A stretch of 64,000 bases of DNA from Hydractinia symbiolongicarpus (Eukaryota; Cnidaria; Hydrozoa; Anthoathecata; Hydractiniidae): assembly GCF_029227915.1 (NCBI RefSeq), contig NC_079881.1:23661501-23725500 (forward strand), written 5' to 3'. Every line of letters starts with the position of its first letter. Positions within the stretch are counted from its first letter, which is position 1. This document shows positions 50,985 through 61,319 of this stretch, one piece after another. The notes below the pieces were generated by a model. The model was not told the origin of the DNA and did not search any database. It saw only the letters and a list, made by a program, of their open reading frames with translations. Made by a program: the position numbers and the translations under genes.

Positions 50985-53900
50985 TTTTATAATGAAAATA
51001 ACTAGTAACGTTGAAAATAAAATGTGTGCACTAATTCTGCAAAATAGAAATAAGTCAAAAAATAAATTGTGTGCCCCATTTCTGTTAAATAGGAAAAAAA
51101 GATGCAGCCCTATTCATAACAGAGTTGCACAGAGATAATAACCAGCAACGTTTGATAAGTCAAAAAATAAATTGTGTGCCCCATTTCTATTAAATAGAAA
51201 AAAAAAGTGCAGCCCTATTCATAACAGAGTTGCACAGAAATAATAACCAGCAACGTTTTATAAGTCAAAGAATAAATTGTGTGCCCCATTTCTGTTAAAT
51301 AGGAAAAAAAGATGCAGCCCTATTCACAAACAGAGTTGCACAGAGATAATAACCAGCAACGTTTTATAAGTCAAAAAATAAATTGTGTGCCCCATTTCTG
51401 TTAAATAGAAAAAAAAAGGTCAGCCCTATTCATAACAGATAGATAGATAGATAGATAGATGTGCATATTTTACATGGCTAGCCTCACAAATATCGAGGGA
51501 TATACCCTGTCTATTATTTCCAGGAGGGGCCATGGCGTAGATGGAGAGTCCTAGAGTATTTAATGCTCATTTTGAGCTAAGCAGACCAATTAGAGACCGC
51601 GCTCTGATAGACAATCCCAGCAACATCCAACGGCCCACACAGTGTGTCATCTTCCCAATTTCCCTCACATGGCTTGGGTTAACCCGGGGCTATGGTAACA
51701 TTCACTCGCCCATGTTGAATCGCTGTCAAGAGGAATCGAACCCCGGTCTCCCGCACAGAGTACGAGAGCTGAAACCACTAATCTACGGCGCCACAAAGAG
51801 TTGCACAGTGATAATAACCGGCAACGTTTTATGAGTGAAAAAATAAATTGTGTGCCCCATTTCTGTTAAATAGGAAAAAAAGATGCAGCCCTATTCATAA
51901 CAGAGTTGCACAGAAATAATAACCAGTAACGTTTTATAAGTCAAAAAATAAATTGTGTGCCCCATTTCTGTTAAATAGAAAAAAAAGATGCAGCCCTATT
52001 CATAACAACAGAGTTGCACAGAGATATTAACCAGCAACGTTATATAAGTCAAAAAATAAATTGTGTGCCCCATTTCTGTTAAATAAGAAAAAAAGATGCA
52101 GCCCTATTCATAACAGAGTTGCACAGAGATATTAACCAGCAACGTTTTATAAGTCAAAAAATAAATTGTGTGCCCCATTTCTGTTATATAGAAAAAAAAA
52201 GGTGCAGCCCTATTCATAACAGAGTTGCACAGAAATAATAACCAGCAACGTTTTATAAGTCAAAGAATAAATTGTGTGCCCCATTTCTGTTAAATAGGAA
52301 AAAAAGATGCAGCCCTATTCACAAACAGAGTTGCACAGAGATAATAACCAGCAACGTTTTATAAGTCAAAGAATAAATTGTGTGCCCCATTTCTGTTAAA
52401 TAGGAAAAAAAGATGCAGCCCTATTCACAAACAGAGTTGCACAGAGATAATAACCAGCAACGTTTTATAAGTCAAAAAATCAATTGTGTGCCCCATTTCT
52501 GTTAAATAGGAAAAAAAGATGCAGCCCTATTCAAAACAGAGCTGCGCAGAGATAACAACCAGCAAGGTTTTATAAGTCAAAAAATCAATTGTGTGCCCCA
52601 TTTCTGTTAAATAGGAAAAAAAGATGCAGCCCTATTCACAAACACAGTTGCACAGAGATAAGAACCAGCAACGTTTTATAAGTCAAAAAATAAATTGTGT
52701 GCCCCATTTCTGTTAAATACAAAAGAAAGATGCAGCCCTATTCATAACAGAGTTGCACAGAGATATTAACCAGCAACGTTTTATAATTCAAAAAATCAAT
52801 TGTGTGCCCCATTTCTGTTAAATAGGAAAAAAAGATGCAGCCCTATTCATAACAGAGTTGCGCAGAGATAATAACCAGCAACGTTTTATAAGTCAAAAAA
52901 TAAATTATGTGCCCCATTTCTGTTAAATAGGAAAAAAAGATGCAGCCCTATTCATAACAGAGTTGCGCAGAGATAATAACCAGCAACGTTTTATAAGTCA
53001 AAAAATAAATTGTGTGCCCCATTTCTGTTAAATAGGAAAAAAAGATGCAGCCCTATTCACAAACAGAGTTGCACAGAGATAATAACCAGCAACGTTTTAT
53101 AAGTCAAAAAATCAATTGTGTGCCCCATTTCTGTTAAATAGGAAAAAAAGATGCAGCCCTATTCAAAACAGAGCTGCGCAGAGATAACAACCAGCAAGGT
53201 TTTATAAGTCAAAAAATCAATTGTGTGCCCCATTTCTGTTAAATAGGAAAAAAAGATGCAGCCCTATTCACAAACACAGTTGCACAGAGATAAGAACCAG
53301 CAACGTTTTATAAGTCAAAAAATCAATTGTGTGCCCCATTTCTGTTAAATACAAAAGAAAGATGCAGCCCTATTCATAACAGAGTTGCACAGAGATATTA
53401 ACCAGCAACGTTTTATAATTCAAAAAATCAATTGTGTGCCCCATTTCTGTTAAATAGGAAAAAAAGATGCAGCCCTATTCATAACAGAGTTGCACAGAGA
53501 TAATAACCAGCAACGTTTTATAAGTCAAAAAATAAATTGTGTGCCCCATTTCTGTTAAATAGAAAAAAAGATGCAGCCGTATTCATAACAGAGTTGCACA
53601 GAGATAATAACCAGCAACGTTTTATAAGTCAAAGAATAAATTGTGTGCCCCATTTCTGTTAAATAGGAAAAAAAGATGCAGCCCTATTCACAAACAGAGT
53701 TGCACAGAGATAATAACCAGCAACGTTTTATAAGTCAAAGAATAAATTGTGTGCCCCATTTCTGTTAAATAGGAAAAAAAGATGCAGCCCTATTCACAAA
53801 CAGAGTTGCACAGAGATAATAACCAGCAACGTTTTATAAGTCAAAAAATCAATTGTGTGCCCCATTTCTGTTAAATAGGAAAAAAAGATGCAGCCCTATT

Positions 53901-56600
53901 CAAAACAGAGCTGCGCAGAGATAACAACCAGCAAGGTTTTATAAGTCAAAAAATCAATTGTGTGCCCCATTTCTGTTAAATAGGAAAAAAAGATGCAGCC
54001 CTATTCACAAACACAGTTGCACAGAGATAATAACCAGCAACGTTTTATAAGTCAAAAAATCAATTGTGTGCCCCATTTCTGTTAAATACAAAAGAAAGAT
54101 GCAGCCCTATTCATAACAGAGTTGCACAGAGATATTAACCAGCAACGTTTTATAATTCAAAAAATCAATTGTGTGCCCCATTTCTGTTAAATAGGAAAAA
54201 AAGATGCAGCCCTATTCATAACAGAGTTGCGCAGAGATAATAACCAGCAACGTTTTATAAGTCAAAAAATAAATTATGTGCCCCATTTCTGTTAAATAGA
54301 AAAGAAAGATGCAGCCATATTCATAACAGAGTTGCACAGAGATAATAACCAGCAACGTTTTATAAGTCAAAAAATAAATTGTGTGCCCCATTTCTGTTAA
54401 ATAGAAAAAAAAGATGCAGCCCTATTCATAACAGAGTTGCACAGAAATAATAACCAGTAACGTTTTATAAGTCAAAAAATAAATTGTGTGCCCCATTTCT
54501 GTTAAATAGAAAAAAAAAAGGTGCAGCCCTATTCATAACAGAGTTGCACAGAAATAATAACCAGCAACGTTTTATAAGTCAAAGAATAAATTGTGTGCCC
54601 CATTTCTGTTAAATAGGAAAAAAAGATGCAGCCCTATTCACAAACAGAGTTGCACAGAAATAATAACCAGCAATGTTTTATAAGTCAAAAAATCAATTGT
54701 GTGCCCCATTTCTGTTAAATAAAAAAGAAAGATGCAGCCCTATTCATAACAGAGTTGCACAGAGATATTAACCAGCAACGTTTTATAATTCAAAAAATAA
54801 ATTGTGTGCCCCATTTCTGTTAAATAGGACAAAAAGATGCAGCCCTATTCATAACAGAGTTGCGTAGAGATAATAACCAGCAACGTTTTATAAGTCAAAA
54901 AATAAATTGTGTGCCCCATTTCTGTTAAATAGGAAAAAAAGATGCAGCCCTATTCATAACAGAGTTGCGCAGAGATAATAACCAGCAACGTTTTATAAGT
55001 CAAAAAATAAATTGTGTGCCCCATTTCTGTTAAATAGAAAAGAAAGATGCAGCCCTATTCATAACAGAGTTGCGCAGAGATAATAACCAGCAACGTTTTA
55101 TAAGTCAAAAAATAAATTATGTGCCCCATTTCTGTTAAATAGAAAAGAAAGATGCAGCCCTATTCATAACAGAGTTGCACAGAGATAATAACCAGCAACG
55201 TTTTATAAGTCAAAAAATAAATTGTGTGCCCCATTTCTGTTAAATAGAAAAAAAAGATGCAGCCCTATTCATAACAGAGTTGCACAGAAATAATAACCAG
55301 TAACGTTTTATAAGTCAAAAAATAAATTGTGTGCCCCATTTCTGTTAAATAGAAAAAAAAAAGGTGCAGCCCTATTCATAACAGAGTTGCACAGAAATAA
55401 TAACCAGCAACGTTTTATAAGTCAAAGAATAAATTGTGTGCCCCATTTCTGTTAAATAGGAAAAAAAGATGCAGCCCTATTCACAAACAGAGTTGCACAG
55501 AAATAATAACCAGCAATGTTTTATAAGTCAAAAAATCAATTGTGTGCCCCATTTCTGTTAAATAAAAAAGAAAGATGCAGCCCTATTCATAACAGACTTG
55601 CACAGAGATATTAACCAGCAACGTTTTATAATTCAAAAAATAAATTGTGTGCCCCATTTCTGTTAAATAGGAAAAAAAGATGCAGCCCTATTCATAACAG
55701 AGTTGCGTAGAGATAATAACCAGCAACGTTTTATAAGTCAAAAAATAAATTGTGTGCCCCATTTCTGTTAAATAGGAAAAAAAGATGCAGCCCTTTTCAT
55801 AACAGAGTTGCGCAGAGATAATAACCAGCAACGTTTTATAAGTCAAAAAATCAATTGTGTGCCCCATTTCTGTTAAATAAAAAAGAAAGATGCAGCCCTA
55901 TTCATAACAGAGTTGCACAGAGATATTAACCAGCAACGTTTTATAATTCAAAAAATAAATTGTGTGCCCCATTTCTGTTAAATAGGAAAAAAAGATGCAG
56001 CCCTATTCATAACAGAGTTGCGTAGAGATAATAACCAGCAACGTTTTATAAGTCAAAAAATAAATTGTGTGCCCCATTTCTGTTAAATAGGAAAAAAAAT
56101 GCAGCCCTATTCATAACAACAGAGTTGCACAGAGATATTAACCAGCAACGTTATAAAGGTCAAAAAATAAATTGTGTGCCCCATTTCTGTTAAATAAAAA
56201 AAAAAAGGTGCAGCACTATTCATAACAGAGTTGCACAGAAATAATAACCAGCAACGTTTTTATAAGTCAAAAAATAAATTGTGTGCACCATTTGTGCAAA
56301 ATATAAAAATAGATGCAGGCTTATTCACAACAGGGTTGCACAAATCAAAATACCCTGTAACGTTTCAAGTCAAAAAATAAGTTGTGTGCCCTATTTCTGC
56401 AAAATAGAAAAATTGAATCAACCTTATTTATAGCGCAGTTGCACAAATCAAAATAGCCTGCAATGTTTTAGGTCAAAATATAAACTGTGTGACACATTTC
56501 TGTAAAAATAGAAAAATCAATGCAGTCTTATTTAACGCAGTGGAACAAATCAAGATAACCTGATGTTTCAAGTCAAAAAATAGAATGTATGCTCCATTTA
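50985..56600 (+). repeat. 105-bp satellite array (about 47 core copies)
   Basis: GTGTGCCCCATTTCTGTTAA recurs every 105-106 bp (51069, 51174, 51279 and so on). Units are mostly more than 90 percent alike, far more homogeneous than the 373-bp satellite. Higher-order structure is clear: the variant TCAAAACAGAGCTGCGCAGA recurs at 52531, 53163 and 53900 (6 and 7 units apart), and a poly-A/GGTGCAGCC variant recurs about 850 bp apart near 54.5 and 55.37 kb. Copies decay from about 56280 onwards. Confidence 0.97.
51438..51792 (-). mobile_element. tRNA-derived SINE inserted in the 105-bp satellite (SINE 2)
   Basis: It interrupts a satellite unit between CATAACAG and GAGTTGCACAG. On the minus strand it starts GGCGCCGTAGATTAGTGGTT, with an A box TAGATTAGTGG (51775-51785) and B box GGTTCGATTCC (51732-51743). 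A body of about 250 bp follows, and it ends in an (ATCT)n tail (51438-51460 on the plus strand as GATA repeats). A Glu/Asp-type tRNA is the likely source of the head, going by the GATTAGTGG phrase. An open frame of 97 codons on the plus strand is incidental. The segment 51543-51579 is shared with SINE 1. Confidence 0.85.
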
Positions 56601-56639
56601 TGCAAAATAGAAAAATGGTGCATTTTTATCCTATTTATA

Positions 56640-57135
56640 TAATATTTACTTATCTTACTTACTTAGTTATTACTTATTCTATTTTTATACTTTTATTTTT
56701 ATATTTTTTATTTCATTCTATTTATATAATTTTAGATATTTTAGCATCATCAACGAAGTCAATGCATCATCTAGAGACTCTTGAAGCTTTGATTATTAAC
56801 GATATACGTCCTAAGTTAAACACTAAGAATGAATACAAAAGCCATACTTTAGTAATAAAATTTTAATTATTTTGATTTATACGGATAGTGTCTCATGGGA
56901 GACTTGTCAATTGTTTAATTTTCTTTTCTCTTGTACATTTGAATTTTTACTCGGTTGTTGATAAATTTTTTTTACTGTAGAAAGGAGTGATACGCAATTT
57001 ACATTTTTTTATATAACGGATTTTAATCTTGTTTTTATATATTTTAAACCTGAAGATGATTTTAGAAGATCGAAATATATTGTCAATACAAAATTAAATT
57101 GGTCAATGTTGGTTCTATACTCGTATAATTCTTAT
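56640..57135 (+). mobile_element. 3' fragment of a second PLE
   Basis: Inserted in the degenerate 105-bp satellite, which resumes at about 57136. An open frame ends at 56866 with LETLEALIINDIRPKLNTKN followed by a terminal TLVIKF. This is the typical C-terminal tail of GIY-YIG-bearing PLE proteins (Glu-containing helix, then a KPxLN phrase). Only about 40 residues are left, and upstream sequence is low-complexity. A hammerhead-like core follows at 57050-57084. The sequence is different from the PLE at 24.7-30.8 kb, so it is another family. Confidence 0.65.
57045..57090 (+). ncRNA. degenerate hammerhead-like core of the second PLE
   Basis: CTGAAGA (57050-57056), then a stem-loop GATTT-TAGA-AGATC, GAAA (57072-57075) and GTC (57082-57084). 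Stem I pairing is poor. Position and order match PLE 3' ends, so this is likely a relic. Confidence 0.45.
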
Positions 57136-58665
57136 TGTAAACCCAGGTGCGCATTGAAATTAAGATGTATGTTTTAACACAAAAAAGAATGTGTGCCCAA
57201 TTTCTGAAAAAATAGAAATATTGATACAGCCTTTATTCATAACGCAGCTACACAAGTCAAAATAATCTGCAACGTTTAGGTAAAAAAAAAATATAATGTG
57301 TGCCCCATTTCTGTAAAAACAGAAAAATTGATACTGCCTTTTATAACGCAGTTGAACAACTCAAAATAACCTGTAACGTTTAAGTCAAAAAATATGTTGT
57401 GTGCCCCATTTCTACAAAATAGAAAAATGTTGTATTCTTATTCTTCATCCAGTTGCACATTGAAATTAATCTATAACGATTCAACACAAAAAATAGAATG
57501 TGTGCCCCATTTCTGTAAAAACAGAAAAATTGATACTGCCTATTTATAACACATTTGCACAAATCAAAATAACCTGTAATGTTACAAGTCAAAAAATATG
57601 TTGTGTGCCCCGTTTCTACAAAAATAGAAAAAAAAACAATATATTCTTATTTATGCTGCAGTTGCACAAATCAAAACAAGCTGTAATGTTTTAAGTCAAA
57701 AAATAAATTGTGTGGCCCATTTCTACAAAATAGGAAAATCGATACAGCCTTATTTATAACACCGTTGTTCAAATAAAAATAACCTGTAACGTTTAAGTTA
57801 AAAAATACAATGTGTGCTCCATTTCTGCAAAATAGAAACATCGATGCAATATGATTTGTAACACAGTTGATCAAATCAAAACAACCTCTAGCATTTTAAG
57901 TCAAAAAATAGAATACGTATGCTTCAGTAATGCAAAATAAAAAAATTGATACGGCCTTATTTATAATGCATCTGCAAAAGTCAAAATAACCAGTAACGTT
58001 TAAAGTCCAGTATCCACACACGCAAAACGTTCCACGGACCGAACCGGATAACGATAAAAATCTGTTCTGTTTCGTTCCGTTCTGTTCCAGTACGTTAAAG
58101 ACCGAATATTAATTTCTACGTTGCTACGACAATAATAACAACATAATATGGATAAAAAACATGTGCTTGCTGCTGCCGGTCGTTTCTTGATGTCACTTGG
58201 CTATATTTTGTAGCTTGGTATTGGTCAAAAATGCTAGTCGCTTCGCGGACCAGAAAAAAAGTTAAAAACATTTCAACTGTCTTCTAGCTTCTCGGACTGC
58301 ACAATTTTCCGTTTCGATTGCGTAATGAGCTAACAATGTGCATGGGCAAAGCTTTGTTTTTGTTTGATCCGGTCCGGTCCGCGGAACGTTTTCCGTGTGT
58401 GAATCTTGGCCTTAAGTCAAAAAATATATGTGCCCCATTTCTGCAAAAATAGAAAAATCAATATAACAGCCCACAGTTGCACAAATCAAAATAACCTGTA
58501 ATGTTTCAAGTCAAAAAATAAATTGTGTGCCCTGTTTCTACAAAGTAGAAAAATGGTGTATATATACTTATTCTAAATCCAATTGCACATTGAAATTAAT
58601 CTGGAACGTTTCAACACTACAAATAAATTGTGTGCCCTATTTCTGCAAAATAGAAATTTGATGCA
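57136..58665 (+). repeat. degenerate copies of the 105-bp satellite
   Basis: GTGTGCCCCATTTCTG-like blocks continue at about 57299, 57400, 57500, 57603, 57710, 57811, 58429, 58525 and 58630, with CAGTTGCACA and AAAATAACCTGYAACGTTT between them. Divergence is much higher than in the core, as expected for an array edge. Interrupted by the element at 58008-58410. Confidence 0.85.
58008..58410. mobile_element. hAT-like MITE in the satellite edge
   Basis: Inverted ends of about 47 bp: the left starts CAGTATCCACACACGCAAAA, the right (reverse complement) starts CCAAGATTCACACACGGAAA; both continue through CGTTCCRCGGACCG. Flanking 8-mers TTAAAGTC (58000-58007) and CTTAAGTC (58411-58418) fit an 8-bp duplication with two changes. 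It splits a satellite unit. No coding capacity. Confidence 0.75.
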
Positions 58666-60600
58666 GTCCATTTATAATTATACAACCTACATTTTTAAAG
58701 GTCGTACTACCTCGCCAGGCACGGATGTAGGCAATTTTTTTACTATGTCAAAGCGTAAAAAAAAAACAAAAAAAACACTGCTTCGGGTCTTTGCGTGTTT
58801 TACGCAACCAATGCGTATATAAGTGTTTTAATTTGTAAGGCCTCAGGTATGACAGAATAGGAATATTTTCGCAATCGCTTCTGCACCGCAATAAATAAGA
58901 CTGTTTCCCCCAATGTCAGGGCTCGTCAGCATGCCTGTAGGACAAACGAAAAACATATTGAAAATATAGCTTGTTAAGTCCAACATGGACAGTCATACTG
59001 CCGCACCAGAAACCAGGTACTGTCGGCCGGAGTCATGCCGAGCCCGGTAGGCAAGAAAAGAAACATAGAGAAGCAAAGAGAGGGGCTCTGTCATCTGCAC
59101 GCACAGGAATTCAATGATAAGACTTAAACGCTAAGAATAAGTGTATTTATCCTTAAAAAATATTATTATCATTACAGCTACCTGTTTTGTTACTACCATA
59201 CAACAGTGTATGGTCAGTGTTTTACAAAAAATCCTTGCAAAAATATTATCATTACAGCTACCCTGTTTTGTTACAATTTGTATATAACTTATGTGTGAAA
59301 AATTTAACAAAAGGAAGGTATGGATTAATCATGTCATTATAGCAATCACAATCGCAATCATCAATGGAGAAAAGAAAAAAACTTAGTTGCTCCTTGACCC
59401 AGGTACTGTCAGCGAAGTTACTGAGCCCGGGGAACATTTTGAAATCAAGCAGGTTTGTCATCACCAAAAAAAAGGGGAGAGTATTTCTTATTATATAATT
59501 ATTTACGACACTACTACTATTACTTTTTACTATTTATTACCAATATTTTATTATAACCTTACTATTGAATTAATTCACTTAAATTTTGATGAGAGAGCGC
59601 ATCTTACTTAAAAATAAACTCCAGCACCAACATTGGAATAGTTGTTGTCCGTTTGAAATATTCTGAAATGTTATCAGCAGGAATGTTGGACCTCTTTCTT
59701 TGACGGCCACAAGTCCCAGATTTTGCAGGAGTAACACACTTTTTGAGCTAAAAATATAGCTTTCTAACACCAAATGTCATGGTAAGCATCAACCGATTTC
59801 GGGTAGCTATGGCAGCACTTTTTAAGGCATCAATCATATGAATTCCTTCAAAGACGTCAATGGACTTGTTCTGAAGCATAATACAAGAAGCCCTGGGGGC
59901 TCTAAGAATTTCCGCTCGCTACCAAAATATTTGATGACAACCTGCTAATTCGTTGTGTTATCGTGCCAGACATTCGAAGAGGTTTGGTGCATTAAGCTCT
60001 GAAGATAAAGCACACATGTGACATTATATCTTAAACAAACGCAAACAAAACGAAACGTGTCATAATAAACTCACATTTTAAAAGAAATTGCTAACAAAAT
60101 TACAGCCTATCATTCATAGTTAAAAGTCTTGCGCTTGAAACGTTTATGGTCTTAAACAGCATTTAGTTGACAAAAAATCAAAATTTTGATGTGACCATCA
60201 TTTTCAGCATACTTTTTTTCTGTGCCAAATTTTGTTTATAATAAAGTAGTTATAATTTTTGGACCAATTTTGGCCTAAAATGACATTTAGGTGACAAAAA
60301 TCAAAATTATTATGTCACCATTATGTTTAGCACACTTTTTTGTTAACTGTGCCAAATTTTGTCGAAAACAAATACCGATTTTGGCCTGAAACGTCATTTA
60401 GATGACTTCCAAGTAGTTAGGGAGCTTGGGTAAGAAGTTTGAATCTGTGACGGAGGAACGTGAAATTCCAGGGTCGATTTTTTCTTAAAAAATGCTCCGA
60501 AAGAAAAAAACGACGGTTTTAAAGAATTTCCTACGCCTGCGGGCACGGAAATTCAATAAAGAATAATATTTGCCTGTCATACATAAGTGGGCCTGCCCAC
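58666..60600. other. no gene seen
   Basis: Mixed AT-rich DNA. A repeated phrase (ATTATCATTACAGCTACC, then TGTTTTGTTAC) occurs at about 59163 and 59245, and CCAGGTACTGTC blocks occur at about 59013 and 59399. No supported coding region. Confidence 0.5.
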
Positions 60601-60603
60601 GAG

Positions 60604-61073
60604 GGTGCCGATAAGCCGCATACGCCGTAAAAAGTGCGGGCGTTTTCGGGCGAGTTCGGCGTTTTAAAAAAAATTCAGGTCTTTGCCCGAAAAAACCCGC
60701 ATAGTCCCGAACAATGCCCGAGAAAAAAAAAAGATTCACCATAAATGACTCTCGAAGAATTATTTAAAAAGTATAAAAATTAAAATGAACTAACTATATG
60801 GAAGCTAAGTTCTTAAAAGAAATGTTTTTTATGGTTTTTGATAAGATTTACTTGATAAATAACTTATATATAAACTTTATTACCTCCTTTCTCTTCAAGC
60901 GTGTTCTTTCAATTGTCGTCCGCCATGTTTATGTTACAAGGTGTTGCATTTCGGGAATGTTTCGAGCGAGTTCAGGAAAGTGCAGGCGGTTTCGGCGGAC
61001 AACCGTCAATTTAATTCGAAAAGTCGCCCGAACTCGCCCTTATATATGCGGGCGTTTGCGGCTTATCGGCACC
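60604..61073. mobile_element. 470-bp TIR element
   Basis: GGTGCCGATAAGCCGCA (from 60604) and its reverse complement (ending 61073) mark the ends. GGGCGTTTTCGGGCGAGTTC on the left and GGGCGAGTTCGGGCGACTTT in the reverse complement of the right extend the similarity to about 60 bp. The ends are much richer in G and C than the surroundings. No target duplication is certain. Non-coding MITE-like element. Confidence 0.75.
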
Positions 61074-61280
61074 TTTGCCCCGATTATGTTCATTCTATAA
61101 TAAGTGAGAAATAATATTAGACTGTCGTACACAATCTGGCCTGACCTGATTATGTTCCTTTTATAAGTGCCAAATAATATTTTTTGAGTAATAAGCCGGC
61201 CTGTCCTGATTATGTTGCCCTGATTATGTATTTCCTGCCCTGTTTTTAACCAGGGCAAGCTACTTAATCAGGCTGGATAT

Positions 61281-61316
61281 GTTCTGCCTGGATAATGTTC
61301 ATTATCCAGGCAGAAC
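61281..61316. repeat. perfect 36-bp palindrome (17-bp arms, 2-nt centre)
   Basis: GTTCTGCCTGGATAATG (61281-61297), TT, and its exact reverse complement (61300-61316). The area upstream repeats CCTGATTATGTT several times and has a second hairpin, GCCCTG with CAGGGC, near 61240. Confidence 0.9.
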
Positions 61317-61319
61317 AGC

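Noticed and set aside
51541-51834. 97-codon frame
   Set aside because: Lies on the antisense strand of SINE 2 and crosses its border into satellite sequence.
50985-56600. CRISPR-like array
   Set aside because: The whole 105-bp unit is repeated without unique spacers, and the setting is a eukaryotic genome with SINEs and PLEs. It is a satellite.
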